From contig NZ_HG964405.1 of assembly GCF_000612805.1 (NCBI RefSeq), positions 505,963-569,962 of the forward strand: 64,000 nucleotides of DNA, in the 5' to 3' direction. Shown here in pieces: positions 9,150 to 19,390 of the stretch. Below the pieces are notes generated by a model, which worked only from the letters and a program-made list of their open reading frames with translations, was not told the origin of the DNA and made no database searches. Positions within the stretch are counted from its first letter, which is position 1. Each line of letters starts with the position of its first letter. The position numbers and the translations under genes are program-made. The DNA is from Bacillus ndiopicus (GTDB taxonomy: Bacteria; Bacillota; Bacilli; Bacillales_A; Planococcaceae).

Positions 9150-9251
9150 ATCATAGGAAATCAAAGTGTTCATATAATAATGCTGTAAATCGTGATGCTT
9201 TTCTTATTGCAAAAGCATATTAAAAATGAAGCTACGAAAGGGGATGTTCGT

Positions 9252-10250
9252 ATGTTAAAACACGAAGACCTTGGATTAACGAATGAAGATGTACTAAAAA
9301 TGTATGAAACGATGCTTATGGCAAGACGTATTGATGAGCGTATGTGGCTATTAAACCGCGCTGGAAAAATACCTTTTGTTATTTCTTGTCAAGGACAAGA
9401 AGCGGCGCAAGTTGGGGCTGCATTTGCATTAGATAATACGAAAGATTATATTGCACCATATTATCGCGATATGGGCGTTGTATTACATTTTGGTATGACA
9501 GCGAAAGATTTAATGCTATCAGCTTTTGCGAAGGCTGAAGATCCAAACTCTGGTGGGCGTCAAATGCCAGGGCACTTTGGACAAAAGAAAAATCGTATTC
9601 TAACAGGCTCTTCACCTGTAACGACGCAAGTTCCACACGCAGTAGGAGTAGCGCTTGCGGGGAAAATTCAGCAAAAGGACTTTATTACATTCGTTACGCT
9701 AGGGGAAGGCTCATCAAACCAAGGTGACTTCCATGAAGGAGCGAACTTTGCAGGAGTGCATAAGCTACCAGTTATTATTATGGTGGAAAATAATCAATAT
9801 GCCATTTCAGTACCTGTTGAACGTCAGCTAGGCTGTGCAAAAGTATCAGACCGTGGTATTGGCTACGGTATGCCAGGTGTTACAGTTGATGGGAAAAATC
9901 CGCTTGAAGTGTATAAAGTAGTGAAAGAAGCGGCAGATCGTGCAAGACGTGGCGAAGGCGCAAGCTTAATTGAAGCGGTAACGTATCGTTTAACTGCGCA
10001 CTCTTCGGATGATGATGATCGTCAATATCGAACAGCAGAAGATATTGCGGAAGGTAAAGCAAACGATCCATTATTATTGTTTGAAAACTACTTACTAGAA
10101 GCAGGCGTGGCGACAGCTGAAATATTTGAGGAGCTAAACGCAAAAGTTGCAGCTATTGTAAATGAAGCAACTGATTATGCGGAAGCAGCACCATATGCGC
10201 AGCCAGAGCACGCATTGAAATATGTTTATGCTGAGGAGAGTGGCGAATAA
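9252..10250 (+). CDS. bkdAA: Branched-chain 2-oxo acid dehydrogenase E1 alpha subunit
   Basis: Thiamine-diphosphate-dependent decarboxylase subunit. The TPP motif GEGSSNQGDFHEGANFAG lies near residues 153-170, ending at VENNQYAIS near 178-186; the phosphorylation-loop region TYRLTAHSSDDDDRQYR is near 240-258. Start ATG 9252 follows AAAGGGGATGTTCGT; the frame is open 60 nt further upstream but without a ribosome site. 332 residues, as in B. subtilis. Overlaps bkdAB by one base. Confidence 0.95.
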   Translation: MLKHEDLGLTNEDVLKMYETMLMARRIDERMWLLNRAGKIPFVISCQGQEAAQVGAAFALDNTKDYIAPYYRDMGVVLHFGMTAKDLMLSAFAKAEDPNSGGRQMPGHFGQKKNRILTGSSPVTTQVPHAVGVALAGKIQQKDFITFVTLGEGSSNQGDFHEGANFAGVHKLPVIIMVENNQYAISVPVERQLGCAKVSDRGIGYGMPGVTVDGKNPLEVYKVVKEAADRARRGEGASLIEAVTYRLTAHSSDDDDRQYRTAEDIAEGKANDPLLLFENYLLEAGVATAEIFEELNAKVAAIVNEATDYAEAAPYAQPEHALKYVYAEESGE

Positions 10251-11233
10251 TGGCAGTTATTTCTTATATTGATGCAATTAATTTAGCGATGAAAGAAGAA
10301 ATGGAACGAGACGAGCGCGTCTTTATTTTAGGAGAGGACGTAGGGCGTAAAGGTGGCGTATTTAAAGCGACAACAGGGTTATACAACCAATTTGGCGAGT
10401 ACCGTGTCTTGGATACACCATTGGCAGAAAGTGCGATTGCAGGTGTGGCAATTGGTGCCGCAATGTATGGTATGCGTCCAATTGCTGAAATGCAATTTGC
10501 TGATTTCATTATGCCAGCAGTAAACCAAATTGTATCGGAAGCTGCTAAAATTCGTTACCGCTCTAATAATGACTGGACATGTCCTTTAGTAGTGCGTGCG
10601 CCATTTGGTGGGGGAATCCACGGTGCGCTCTACCACTCACAATCAGTAGAAGCATTATTCGCGGGTACACCAGGTTTAAAAATCGTTATCCCTTCTACGC
10701 CATACGATGCGAAGGGCTTATTAAAGGCAGCGATTCGTGATGAAGATCCTGTACTATTTTTCGAGCATAAACGAGCGTATCGTTTAATTAAAGGCGAAGT
10801 ACCGACAGATGATTATACACTGCCTATCGGAAAAGCGGACGTAAAACGTGAGGGCGATGATATCACAGTTATCACTTACGGCTTAGCTGTCCATTTTGCA
10901 TTGCAAGCGGCTGAGCGCTTAGCAGCTGATGGCATTCAGGCGCATATTTTAGATTTGCGTACAGTGTACCCATTAGACAAAGAAGCGATTATCGAAGCGG
11001 CAAGTAAAACAGGTAAAGTGTTACTTGTTACAGAAGATAATAAAGAAGGCAGCATTATGAGCGAAGTTGCAGCGATTATTGCAGAGCACTGCTTATTCGA
11101 GCTAGATGCACCGATTAAGCGCTTAGCAGGACCAGATGTGCCTGCAATGCCTTACGCACCGACAATGGAAAAGTATTTCATGATTAATCCTGATAAAGTT
11201 GAGCAAGCAATGCGTGAGCTTGCTGCATTTTAA
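10250..11233 (+). CDS. bkdAB: Branched-chain 2-oxo acid dehydrogenase E1 beta subunit
   Basis: Partner of BkdAA in the alpha2-beta2 E1 component. Typical motifs are GEDVGRKGGVFKAT (about residues 28-41), the DTPLAESAIAG segment near 54-64, EMQFADFI near 84-91 and, at the C-terminal transketolase domain, LLVTEDN. 327 residues. The TAATG overlap with bkdAA points to translational coupling. Confidence 0.95.
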   Translation: MAVISYIDAINLAMKEEMERDERVFILGEDVGRKGGVFKATTGLYNQFGEYRVLDTPLAESAIAGVAIGAAMYGMRPIAEMQFADFIMPAVNQIVSEAAKIRYRSNNDWTCPLVVRAPFGGGIHGALYHSQSVEALFAGTPGLKIVIPSTPYDAKGLLKAAIRDEDPVLFFEHKRAYRLIKGEVPTDDYTLPIGKADVKREGDDITVITYGLAVHFALQAAERLAADGIQAHILDLRTVYPLDKEAIIEAASKTGKVLLVTEDNKEGSIMSEVAAIIAEHCLFELDAPIKRLAGPDVPAMPYAPTMEKYFMINPDKVEQAMRELAAF

Positions 11234-11245
11234 GGAGGGGTAATA

Positions 11246-12565
11246 ATGGCTATTCAAAATATTGTAATGCCTCAATTAGGTGAGAGTGTAACAGAGGGAA
11301 CAATCGAACGCTGGCTAGTAAAACCAGGCGATAAAGTGAATAAATATGATCCGTTAGCAGAAGTAAATACAGATAAAGTCAATGCAGAAATTCCATCCTC
11401 ATTTGCTGGTATCGTTCGCGAGCTAATTGCTGGTGAGGGAGAGACTTTACCTGTAGGAGCAATCGTTTGTACAATCGAGGTAGAAGGTGAAGCAAGTGAG
11501 CCACCAGCAGAAAAAACATCGAATGTTAGCGCAGCAATTTTAAACGCAGGTGTACAGCGTAAGGAGGAGCCGCAATCTCAGCCTGTAGCGCAGCAAGCGG
11601 AGGCGAAAGCACCACGCGATAAAGCGCGCTATTCACCAGCTGTTTTAACGCTTGCAGCAGAGCATAATATTGACTTATCGTTAGTTGAAGGTAGCGGTGT
11701 AGGCGGACGCATTACACGTAAAGATTTACAAGCAATTATTGCGTCTGGTCAAATTCCAACTGCACAATCACAACCCGTACCAGCAGTGGAGCAAGCACCT
11801 GCTCAACAAGCTGCTCAGCAGCAAGCACCAGCTCCTGCGGCACCATCAATTCCAACAGCGGTTGGTGATGTAGAAATTCCAGTGACAGCAGTGCGCCGTG
11901 CTATTGCGAACAATATGCTACGCAGCAAGCATGAAGTACCACATGCATGGATGATGATGGAAGTGGATGTGACAAATTTAGTTGCTTACCGCGATTCTAT
12001 TAAAAATGAATTTAAGCGCAATGAAGGCTTTAATTTAACATATTTTGCTTTCTTTATGAAAGCAGTGAGCCAAGCATTAAAAGAATTCCCAATGATGAAT
12101 TCAATGTGGGCTGGAGATAAAATTATACAGAAAAAAGATATCAATTTATCGATTGCTGTAGCTACAGAGGATGCATTATTTGTGCCAGTTATTAAAAATG
12201 TCGATGAAAAATCGATTAAAGGTATTGCGCGCGAAATTCATGAATTGTCTCAGCTAGTACGCACAGGCAAGCTACGCTCTGAGCATATGCAAGGTGGAAC
12301 ATTCACGGTGAATAATACGGGTTCATTTGGCTCTGTTCAGTCGATGGGCATTATCAATTACCCACAAGCGGCGATTTTACAAGTAGAAGCAATTGTCAAA
12401 CGACCTGTCATTATGGAAGGAAATATGTTCGCAGCTCGTGATATGGTGAATTTATGTTTATCATTAGACCACCGAGTTTTAGATGGACTTGTTTGCGGAA
12501 AATTTCTAAATAGAGTAAAAGAATTACTCGAAAATGTAAATAAAGAGACGATGTCAGTCTACTGA
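11246..12565 (+). CDS. bkdB: Branched-chain 2-oxo acid dehydrogenase E2 (lipoamide acyltransferase)
   Basis: Core acyltransferase that passes the acyl group to CoA. One lipoyl domain (residues 1-78) with the lipoylated Lys44 in NTDKVNAE, a linker, a peripheral-subunit-binding domain (about 130-166, GSGVGGRITRKDL), a second linker very rich in A, Q and P (about 170-210), and the catalytic domain ending in the HRVLDG active-site motif. 439 residues. AGGAGGGG lies upstream. It is the last gene of the operon. Confidence 0.95.
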   Translation: MAIQNIVMPQLGESVTEGTIERWLVKPGDKVNKYDPLAEVNTDKVNAEIPSSFAGIVRELIAGEGETLPVGAIVCTIEVEGEASEPPAEKTSNVSAAILNAGVQRKEEPQSQPVAQQAEAKAPRDKARYSPAVLTLAAEHNIDLSLVEGSGVGGRITRKDLQAIIASGQIPTAQSQPVPAVEQAPAQQAAQQQAPAPAAPSIPTAVGDVEIPVTAVRRAIANNMLRSKHEVPHAWMMMEVDVTNLVAYRDSIKNEFKRNEGFNLTYFAFFMKAVSQALKEFPMMNSMWAGDKIIQKKDINLSIAVATEDALFVPVIKNVDEKSIKGIAREIHELSQLVRTGKLRSEHMQGGTFTVNNTGSFGSVQSMGIINYPQAAILQVEAIVKRPVIMEGNMFAARDMVNLCLSLDHRVLDGLVCGKFLNRVKELLENVNKETMSVY

Positions 12566-12572
12566 CATCTAC

Positions 12573-12607
12573 AAGAAAGCCCGTCATAACGGGCTTTCTT
12601 TAATTTT
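12573..12607 (+). terminator. Rho-independent terminator after bkdB
   Basis: Perfect 12-bp stem AAGAAAGCCCGT / ACGGGCTTTCTT, loop CATA, followed by TAATTTTT. Confidence 0.9.
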
Positions 12608-12616
12608 TACTCTTTA

Positions 12617-12646
12617 TTGTCAGTAGTTTCTCATGTAAAATATAAA
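12617..12646 (+). promoter_or_regulatory. Candidate promoter of mutA-mutB-meaB
   Basis: TTGTCA (12617-12622), 18-bp spacer, TATAAA (12641-12646). The start would be near 12653, just before the only purine-rich ribosome site (AAAGGGGGAA, 12659-12668). Confidence 0.55.
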
Positions 12647-12684
12647 GTAGTAAAAGGTAAAGGGGGAAGCTGATTAGCGACCAC

Positions 12685-14370
12685 ATGACAACATATATGA
12701 AAGATATAGAGTTTGCATCAGCTAGTTATAAAGAATGGCAAGAACAGGCAACAAAAGCGCTGAAGGGGAAGCCGTTTGAATCTTTATTCACGAAAACGGT
12801 GGAAGGCATTACACTAGAACCACTTTATACAGAAGCTACTTTAATTGAAAAATTGGGAAATCAACTAGAAAAACAAGTTGCAACAATTCGTACAATGAAG
12901 GCTTCTGAGACATTTGAAATTGCACAACAAATATATGGTGATACAGCTGAGCAATTTTTAAATAATTTACAGGATAGCTTAGCGCGCGGTAATGAAGTAA
13001 TAACAATTGATAGCCGTGTTCCTTTTGCGTGGGATGAAGCCATTTTAGCGAGCATAGCGGATTATATTACTGAATATACATTTAAATTTATCGTACAAAA
13101 TAGCAACGATCCTTTATTAAGTGTATTGACAAAAATCGATGGAAAGAAAAAGCACAATGTGACTGGCTTTATTATTTCAAAGGAAGCGCTTGCATTGTCT
13201 GATTTCCCAAATATCCGTACAATGCATAGCAATACAGTCCAATACCATAATGAAGGTGCAAGTGCTGTCCAAGAGCTAGCGATTGCACTTGCAGAAGCAA
13301 GTCGTTTAGCACAGCAAGCTGAAAGCTATGAGGAATTTGTACAAAAATTCTTTGTTAGCTTTGCGATTGATACACAGTTCTTTATGGAAATTGCTAAAAT
13401 ACGTGCATTTAAAGTTTTATGGAAAGCGTTTTCGAAAGGACTGGGTGCAGAGGCGATTGCTGTACCAGTCGTAGCTGAAACATCAGTTCGCAGCTTTTCT
13501 AAGCTGGATGTATACGTCAACTTATTGCGCGCGGGCAACGCAGCGTTTGCTGGTATAATTGGCGGTGTTGATGTTTTCACAGTACATCCACACGACGTAT
13601 TAACAAAGCCAACTGAGCAATCGATTCGCATCGCGCGCAACGTCTTACTTGTAGCTGTTGAAGAGTCAAATGTATTGAATGTTGTCGATCCATCAGGAGG
13701 TTCCTACTTTGTAGAATCATTAACAGCAGATTTAGTAAATGAAGCATGGCAGCTATTTTTACAAATTGAGGACGCTGGTGGACTTGAAGCATTTAATATG
13801 CAAGCAAAAATTGAGGACGTGTACAAAACGCGCATTCAACAAGTTGAAACACGAAAAGCTTCTTTAATTGGAACGAATATATATGCAAACCCAGTTGATG
13901 AAATCGCTTCTGAAATAAATGAGCAATTTAGCGATGTAAAACGTCTAGCGCTACCATTTGAAAAAGTGCGTGAAAACTATGCGCAATTAAATGCCAAGAT
14001 GGCTATTTTAACATTTGGTGAATTGAAAAATTTCAAAGCACGTGCAGATTTTGTCGCAGGCTTTTTCGCAACAGCAGGTGTTACGCTAGAACAATCTAGT
14101 GCAATCACAACGATTGAAGAGGCTGAACGTTGGCTAGCAGCTACTGATTATGATTATATTGTCGTTGCAGCGACAGATGATGATACAAAGCAACTAATAC
14201 CAGCTTTATTACAGACGAAACAAGAAAAACAACTGCTAGATGTAGCTGGGAAATTTAAAGATGAAGAACAGGTATGGCTAGCAGATGGATTAAATGGCTT
14301 TATTTTTGCTGGTCAGAATATTATTGAAAAGCTGAATACAGTGATGGCAAGCTTAAAGGAGGTACAATGA
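12685..14370 (+). CDS. mutA: Methylmalonyl-CoA mutase small (beta) subunit
   Basis: Non-catalytic partner of MutB in the heterodimeric adenosylcobalamin mutase that converts methylmalonyl-CoA to succinyl-CoA. The TIM-barrel half is recognisable ([20 protein letters not shown] near 232-251; [11 protein letters not shown] near 332-342), while the C-terminal cobalamin-domain remnant lacks DxHxxG. 561 residues. The start is unsure: ATG 12685 is about 18 nt after the only good ribosome site, and CTG 12670 or ATT 12673 lie in frame nearer to it. Overlaps mutB by 4 nt. Confidence 0.92.
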   Translation: MTTYMKDIEFASASYKEWQEQATKALKGKPFESLFTKTVEGITLEPLYTEATLIEKLGNQLEKQVATIRTMKASETFEIAQQIYGDTAEQFLNNLQDSLARGNEVITIDSRVPFAWDEAILASIADYITEYTFKFIVQNSNDPLLSVLTKIDGKKKHNVTGFIISKEALALSDFPNIRTMHSNTVQYHNEGASAVQELAIALAEASRLAQQAESYEEFVQKFFVSFAIDTQFFMEIAKIRAFKVLWKAFSKGLGAEAIAVPVVAETSVRSFSKLDVYVNLLRAGNAAFAGIIGGVDVFTVHPHDVLTKPTEQSIRIARNVLLVAVEESNVLNVVDPSGGSYFVESLTADLVNEAWQLFLQIEDAGGLEAFNMQAKIEDVYKTRIQQVETRKASLIGTNIYANPVDEIASEINEQFSDVKRLALPFEKVRENYAQLNAKMAILTFGELKNFKARADFVAGFFATAGVTLEQSSAITTIEEAERWLAATDYDYIVVAATDDDTKQLIPALLQTKQEKQLLDVAGKFKDEEQVWLADGLNGFIFAGQNIIEKLNTVMASLKEVQ

Positions 14371-16517
14371 TGAATGCTAACTTTAAAGAGGTTGTCATCG
14401 AGGATGTACTAGTAGAAGAAGGGCTACAAGCTACAAGTACATTTATGACAAATGAAGGCATTGAAGTGAAAAATGTTTATACGAAAAAAGATACGCAAGA
14501 CGCTAAGCATTTACAGGATGTAGCAGGTATTGCGCCGAATACGCGCGGCCCTTATCCAACGATGTATGTTGCGCGCCCATGGACAGTTCGTCAATATGCA
14601 GGTTTCTCGACAGCGGAAGAATCGAACGCTTTTTATCGACGCAATTTAGCGATGGGGCAAAAGGGGCTATCAGTTGCCTTCGATTTAGCGACACATCGTG
14701 GCTACGATTCTGACCACCCTCGTGTAACAGGTGATGTCGGAAAAGCAGGTGTAGCAATTGATTCTGTAGAGGATGCGAAAATTTTGTTCGACGGCATTCC
14801 ACTGGATCAAATGTCCGTATCCATGACGATGAACGGGGCAGTATTACCTGTATTAGCGTTTTATATCGTTGCGGCGGAAGAACAGGGCGTTAAGCCAGAG
14901 CAGCTTGCAGGAACGATTCAAAACGATATTTTAAAGGAATATATGGTGCGTAATACGTATATTTATCCACCAGCAATGTCAATGAAAATTATCGCTGATA
15001 TTTTTGAATACACAGCGAAATTTATGCCCAAATTTAACTCGATTTCGATTTCTGGCTACCATATTCAAGAAGCGGGTGCAACAAATGATATCGAGCTTGC
15101 ATACACTTTGGCAGATGGCTTGGAATATGTGCGCACAGGCTTGAAGGCTGGGATTGATATTGATGCCTTTGCACCGCGTCTATCCTTCTTCTGGGCGATT
15201 GGTATGAACTACTATATGGAAATTGCTAAAATGCGAGCAGCACGCCGTATTTGGGCTCAAATGATGTCGACTTTCAATCCAAAAAACGAGAAATCATTAG
15301 CACTTCGTACGCACTCACAAACATCAGGCTGGTCACTAACTGAGCAAGACCCGTTCAACAATGTGACGCGTACTTTAATAGAAGCGAACGCAGCGGCAAT
15401 GGGGCATACACAGTCCTTGCATACAAATGCGCTTGATGAGGCGATTGCATTGCCAACAGACTTCTCGGCACGTATCGCACGTAATACACAGCTATTTTTA
15501 CAGGAAGAAACAGGTATGACGAAAGTAATTGACCCATGGGGTGGCTCATATTATGTTGAGAAGCTAACTGAGGAGTTAACGGAAAAAGCCTGGGCTTTAA
15601 TTGAGGAAATTGAAGAGCTTGGTGGTATGGCGAAAGCAATCGATACAGGCTTGCCAAAAATGAAGGTGGAGGAAGCTGCGGCAAAGCGTCAAGCGAAAAT
15701 TGACTCGAAGACAGAAACGATTGTTGGTGTGAATAAATATCGTTTAGCAGAGGAAGAGCCGATTGATATTTTAGATATTGATAATGAAGTTGTGCGTCAG
15801 CAGCAAATCGAGCGTTTAGAAAAAATAAAGGCAAATCGTAATGAAGAGGAAGTACAAAAGCATTTAGCACGACTTACAAAAGCAGCGCAAACAGGTGAAG
15901 AAAACTTGTTAGCAGTTGCAGTAGACGCTGCGCGTGCACGAGCATCACTTGGAGAAATTTCGGATGCTATTGAAAAGGTATCGGGTCGCCATAAAGCGAT
16001 TATCCGCTCAATTTCAGGCGTTTACTCATCAAACTTCTCAGATGAGGAACAAATTAATGAAGTGAAGCAAATGACGGAGGAATTCCTTGAAAACGAAGGA
16101 CGTCGACCACGTATTTTAGTAGCGAAAATGGGGCAGGATGGTCATGATCGCGGCGCTAAAGTTGTAGCGACTGGCTATGCTGATTTAGGCTTTGATGTCG
16201 ATATTTCACCATTATTTATGACACCGCAGGAAACAGCGCAAATGGCTGTCGAAAACGATGTACACTGTGTAGGCGTATCATCTTTAGCAGCCGGTCATAA
16301 AACGCTTGTCCCTGAACTGGTAGGTGAGCTGAAAAAACTAGGTCGTGAAGATATTATCGTTATTTGTGGTGGTGTTATCCCAGCACAGGATTACGAGTTC
16401 CTATATGAGGCAGGTGCCGTTGCAATATTTGGGCCTGGTACAGTCATTCCTGTTTCAGCGCAAAAAATTATTGAGGAAATTTATAAGCGTCTAGGCTACG
16501 AGGAAGTGGCGGAGTAA
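14367..16517 (+). CDS. mutB: Methylmalonyl-CoA mutase large (catalytic) subunit
   Basis: Adenosylcobalamin-dependent isomerase. The N-terminal substrate barrel contains [18 protein letters not shown] near 69-86 and the long [15 protein letters not shown] segment. The C-terminal cobalamin domain (from about residue 584) has the base-off ligand motif DGHDRG and later GVSSLAAGH and CGGVIP. 716 residues is normal. AAGGAGGT lies 4-7 nt before two consecutive ATG codons (14367 and 14370); the second has slightly better spacing. The ATGA overlap with mutA couples their translation. Confidence 0.96.
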   Translation: MMNANFKEVVIEDVLVEEGLQATSTFMTNEGIEVKNVYTKKDTQDAKHLQDVAGIAPNTRGPYPTMYVARPWTVRQYAGFSTAEESNAFYRRNLAMGQKGLSVAFDLATHRGYDSDHPRVTGDVGKAGVAIDSVEDAKILFDGIPLDQMSVSMTMNGAVLPVLAFYIVAAEEQGVKPEQLAGTIQNDILKEYMVRNTYIYPPAMSMKIIADIFEYTAKFMPKFNSISISGYHIQEAGATNDIELAYTLADGLEYVRTGLKAGIDIDAFAPRLSFFWAIGMNYYMEIAKMRAARRIWAQMMSTFNPKNEKSLALRTHSQTSGWSLTEQDPFNNVTRTLIEANAAAMGHTQSLHTNALDEAIALPTDFSARIARNTQLFLQEETGMTKVIDPWGGSYYVEKLTEELTEKAWALIEEIEELGGMAKAIDTGLPKMKVEEAAAKRQAKIDSKTETIVGVNKYRLAEEEPIDILDIDNEVVRQQQIERLEKIKANRNEEEVQKHLARLTKAAQTGEENLLAVAVDAARARASLGEISDAIEKVSGRHKAIIRSISGVYSSNFSDEEQINEVKQMTEEFLENEGRRPRILVAKMGQDGHDRGAKVVATGYADLGFDVDISPLFMTPQETAQMAVENDVHCVGVSSLAAGHKTLVPELVGELKKLGREDIIVICGGVIPAQDYEFLYEAGAVAIFGPGTVIPVSAQKIIEEIYKRLGYEEVAE

Positions 16518-17596
16518 TGAAAAAAAGCTCGGAGCAACAAAGTGCGCTTTTTGTAATGGATGGTGTGAAAGGTGGTCATGATGGCATGAGTTATGGCACG
16601 CCCAAAAAATTCCGTAAAAAACAGCAAGATACACTTGATGTTGTTGCGTTGTCCCAAGAGGTGCGAGCTGGAAATCGCACCTCCTTGTCAAAGGCGATTA
16701 CGCTTATTGAAAGCTCCAATGCTACGCATAAGCAGCAGGCACAAAGCTTATTACAGGAGCTGCTTCCTTATACAGGAAATAGCATTCGTATCGGCATTAC
16801 AGGTGTACCTGGTGCTGGGAAAAGCTCCTTTATCGAAGCGTTTGGCTCTATGTTATGTGAGATGGGCAAAAAGGTAGCGGTTTTAGCAATTGATCCGAGC
16901 TCCTCTATTTCAGGTGGCAGCATTCTGGGTGATAAAACAAGGATGGAGGAGCTTGTGCGCAAGCCAAACGCCTTCGTTCGACCTTCACCAAGTGCTGGCA
17001 CATTAGGTGGCGTTCATAAAAAAACACGTGAAACGATGCTTGTTTGTGAGGCAGCAGGCTATGACGTCATTTTAATTGAAACAGTAGGGGTTGGGCAAAG
17101 CGAAACGTACGTGCGTGGCATGGTTGATTTCTTTTTATTACTTGTTTTGACAGGCGCAGGCGATGAGCTACAAGGAATGAAAAAGGGCATTATGGAGCTA
17201 GCAGACGGTATTATTGTTCATAAAAGCGATGGTGATAATATTCGCCCGGCACGTAAAACAGTGCAGGAATATAAGCAAATACTACACTTTTTACAGCCTG
17301 CCACACCTGGCTGGCTGAGTACAGCGCTTGCCGTTTCCTCGCATGCAAAAACAGGTCTACAGGAAACGTGGCAAATGATCCGAGAATTTCAGGAAAAGGT
17401 ACATGCTTCAAATTATTGGATGGTTCGCCGCCATGAGCAAACACGCGATTGGTTCCATGCAATGATTATGGACCATTTACACGATTCCTTTTATCAAAAT
17501 GCCGACAACAAAATGCAGGTAAACAAGCTTGAGGAAGCGATTTTGCAAGGCAAATTAACCGTTACACAAGGTGTCAACAAACTATTTGAAAAATAA
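16517..17596 (+). CDS. meaB: MeaB/ArgK-family G protein, mutase chaperone
   Basis: GTPase that loads and protects the cobalamin cofactor of methylmalonyl-CoA mutase. Walker A GVPGAGKSS lies near residues 95-103, the DPSSSISGGSILGDKTRM switch region near 122-140, and the Walker B-like DVILIETVGVGQSE near 175-188. The expected G4 guanine motif (N/T)KxD reads HKSDGDN here, an unusual first residue. 359 residues. It starts inside the mutB stop (TAATG) with no separate ribosome site, so translation is coupled. Older annotation as a lysine/arginine transport kinase is not supported. Confidence 0.93.
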   Translation: MKKSSEQQSALFVMDGVKGGHDGMSYGTPKKFRKKQQDTLDVVALSQEVRAGNRTSLSKAITLIESSNATHKQQAQSLLQELLPYTGNSIRIGITGVPGAGKSSFIEAFGSMLCEMGKKVAVLAIDPSSSISGGSILGDKTRMEELVRKPNAFVRPSPSAGTLGGVHKKTRETMLVCEAAGYDVILIETVGVGQSETYVRGMVDFFLLLVLTGAGDELQGMKKGIMELADGIIVHKSDGDNIRPARKTVQEYKQILHFLQPATPGWLSTALAVSSHAKTGLQETWQMIREFQEKVHASNYWMVRRHEQTRDWFHAMIMDHLHDSFYQNADNKMQVNKLEEAILQGKLTVTQGVNKLFEK

Positions 17597-17620
17597 ATAG
17601 GCAGATAGAAAATCAGTTCT

Positions 17621-17649
17621 TTGCATAACGCTAACTGTCTTGCTATTAT
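17621..17649 (+). promoter_or_regulatory. Sigma-A promoter of brxB
   Basis: TTGCAT, exact 17-bp spacer, TATTAT, 29 bp before the brxB start codon. Confidence 0.75.
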
Positions 17650-17678
17650 GAAATAGTATGAAAGGAGCGAATACAATT

Positions 17679-18119
17679 ATGAACATGGATTACGATTTAT
17701 TTATGCAACAAATTACAACAACAGCTCGCGCTGAAATGGAAGCGGCAGGCTATGAACAATTACGTACACCTGAAGAGGTAGAGTCAGCATTTGCTCGCCA
17801 AGGTACGACATTAGTGATGGTGAACTCAGTGTGTGGCTGTGCAGGCGGTATTGCACGTCCAGCAGCAACACAGGCAGTTCATTATGATAAACGTCCCGAC
17901 TATTTAGTAACGGTTTTTGCAGGCCAAGATAAAGAGGCAACTGCAGCAGCTCGTTATCACTTTGGTGAAGACCATCTGCCATCATCTCCATCATTTGTAT
18001 TATTGAAAGATGGACAGGTTGTCGCAGAAGTTGGACGCTATGAAATCGAAGGGCATGACCCAATGTCTGTTGTATTGAACTTACAAGGTAATTTCGAAGA
18101 GTACTGCGAAGAAGTATAA
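17679..18119 (+). CDS. brxB: Bacilliredoxin BrxA/BrxB family (YqiW-like)
   Basis: Removes bacillithiol from S-bacillithiolated proteins after oxidative stress. The family CGC active-site motif is Cys52-Gly-Cys54 in NSVCGCAGG. At 146 residues it matches YqiW. The ATG at 17679 is chosen because AAAGGAG ends 13 nt before it; the in-frame ATG at 17658 overlaps that site. Own promoter, followed by yqjA as in B. subtilis. Confidence 0.93.
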   Translation: MNMDYDLFMQQITTTARAEMEAAGYEQLRTPEEVESAFARQGTTLVMVNSVCGCAGGIARPAATQAVHYDKRPDYLVTVFAGQDKEATAAARYHFGEDHLPSSPSFVLLKDGQVVAEVGRYEIEGHDPMSVVLNLQGNFEEYCEEV

Positions 18120-18164
18120 GCTCGTAAAATAGTGATTTTACGAACGATTTACTGAGGTGAAAAT

Positions 18165-18195
18165 AGGCTGTTCTGCATGAGCAGCCTCCCTTTTC
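18165..18195 (+). terminator. Hairpin between brxB and yqjA
   Basis: AGGCTGTTC / GAGCAGCCT (one G-U pair), loop TGCAT, followed by CCCTTTTC. A weak terminator candidate. Confidence 0.45.
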
Positions 18196-18218
18196 ATGCA
18201 TAAGAGGAGCTTAGGGCG

Positions 18219-19178
18219 ATGAAGAAATTTTCCATTGGCTACCGTACGTTAAAAACGGCGGTTGGCGCTGCACTTGCTATTGCTATCGCACATTTTTTCG
18301 ATTTACAATTTTATACGTCAGCAGGTATTTTAACGATTTTATGTATCCAACCAACAAAAAGAAAATCTGTTCATGCTGTTTACACAAGATTTGTTGCTAG
18401 TATAGTGGGGATGCTCTTGGCATGGCTATGCTTTGATCTTATTAGCTATCACCCAGTTATGCTAGGACTAATGTTCATTGTTTTTATTCCTTTGCTCGTA
18501 TCATTTCACGTTACAGCAGGCTTTGTGTCAAGTGCTGTAATCGTTTTGCATATTTATTCAGTCGGGCATTTTTCAATGGCTCTTTTACAAAATGAAATAA
18601 GCTTAATGCTTATTGGCTATGGCGTAGGGCTAGCAGTAAATATGTATATGCCAGATATTCAGCCAAAGCTAGATCAATATCGTCTACAAATTGAGGCGTA
18701 TTACCAAAAAATATTTTCTGAAATTGCGCAATATTTAAGGAATGGGGACACATTATGGGATGGGAATGAGCTGATTGAAGCAGCGACTGTTATTAATAAA
18801 GCTAAAGCACTTGCTTTCCAGGATGTCGAAAACCACTTAACGCGTAAAAGTAATTCATATTATGTATATTTTGATATGCGAGAGCAGCAGCTTGAAATTA
18901 TTGAGCGAATTTTACCGAAGATTACTGCTTTGCCTGTTATAGTACAACAAGCGGAAGTGGTTGCTGTTTTTATGGAGGATTTAAGTGAGCACGTTCATTC
19001 AGGAAATACAGCTAGCCATTTTATTGAAAAGCTAGATGCAGTAAAGGTGAAATTTGCACAGATGCCTTTACCAACAGACCATCAAAATTTTCTAGCAATG
19101 GCGGCACTCTATCAATGTATCGAGGAAATGGAGAAATATTTAGCCATTAAACAGTCTTTTGCGGGCTTGCGAAAATAA
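18219..19178 (+). CDS. yqjA: Aromatic acid exporter-like membrane protein (YqjA, FUSC-type)
   Basis: The N-terminal half has several hydrophobic helices (about residues 10-145) in the pattern of the ArAE_1/FUSC aromatic-acid exporter family, including the conserved IQPTKRKSVHAVYTR segment after helix 2. The C-terminal half (about 155-319) is a soluble helical domain of the ArAE_1_C type. Substrate unknown; export of small organic acids is the family expectation. 319 residues. B. subtilis yqjA follows yqiW in the same way. Confidence 0.88.
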   Translation: MKKFSIGYRTLKTAVGAALAIAIAHFFDLQFYTSAGILTILCIQPTKRKSVHAVYTRFVASIVGMLLAWLCFDLISYHPVMLGLMFIVFIPLLVSFHVTAGFVSSAVIVLHIYSVGHFSMALLQNEISLMLIGYGVGLAVNMYMPDIQPKLDQYRLQIEAYYQKIFSEIAQYLRNGDTLWDGNELIEAATVINKAKALAFQDVENHLTRKSNSYYVYFDMREQQLEIIERILPKITALPVIVQQAEVVAVFMEDLSEHVHSGNTASHFIEKLDAVKVKFAQMPLPTDHQNFLAMAALYQCIEEMEKYLAIKQSFAGLRK

Positions 19179-19205
19179 AAAGGGTGCTATAAAAGCAACC
19201 CTTTT
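19178..19205. terminator. Bidirectional terminator between yqjA and prli42
   Basis: AAAAGGGTGC / GCAACCCTTTT with one bulged base. A runs and T runs on both sides allow it to serve the convergent genes. Confidence 0.7.
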
Positions 19206-19299
19206 ACATAATAGCAGCAATACCCATTGCGATTGTTGAAACTAACATAATCACAACCATTGAGTAAACTACGATTTTTTGAAATTTTTTATTGCTCAT
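19204..19299 (-). CDS. prli42: Prli42-type stressosome-associated micropeptide
   Basis: A 31-codon frame on the minus strand: a basic start MSNKKFQKIVVY followed by one hydrophobic helix to the C-terminus (SMVVIMLVSTIAMGIAAIM). AAGGAG lies 9 nt before the ATG. Size, basic N-terminus and single helix match the DUF4044/Prli42 peptides, which anchor the stressosome in Listeria. Assignment rests on this resemblance; no other stressosome gene is in the window. It is convergent with yqjA and divergent from mce. Confidence 0.8.
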   Translation of the reverse strand: MSNKKFQKIVVYSMVVIMLVSTIAMGIAAIM

Positions 19300-19390
19300 T
19301 TCTAATCGCTCCTTAAATATGTCTGTATTTAGTTTATCAAATCTTTCAAATTTCTCAAGCACAATTGATAGTAGAGGGGATATTAATTCG

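Noticed and set aside
15355-15870. 171-codon minus-strand frame within mutB
   Set aside because: Leucine/glutamine-rich shadow of a well-supported gene on the other strand.
17713-18201. 162-codon minus-strand frame over brxB
   Set aside because: Antisense shadow of brxB; no start signal or family resemblance.
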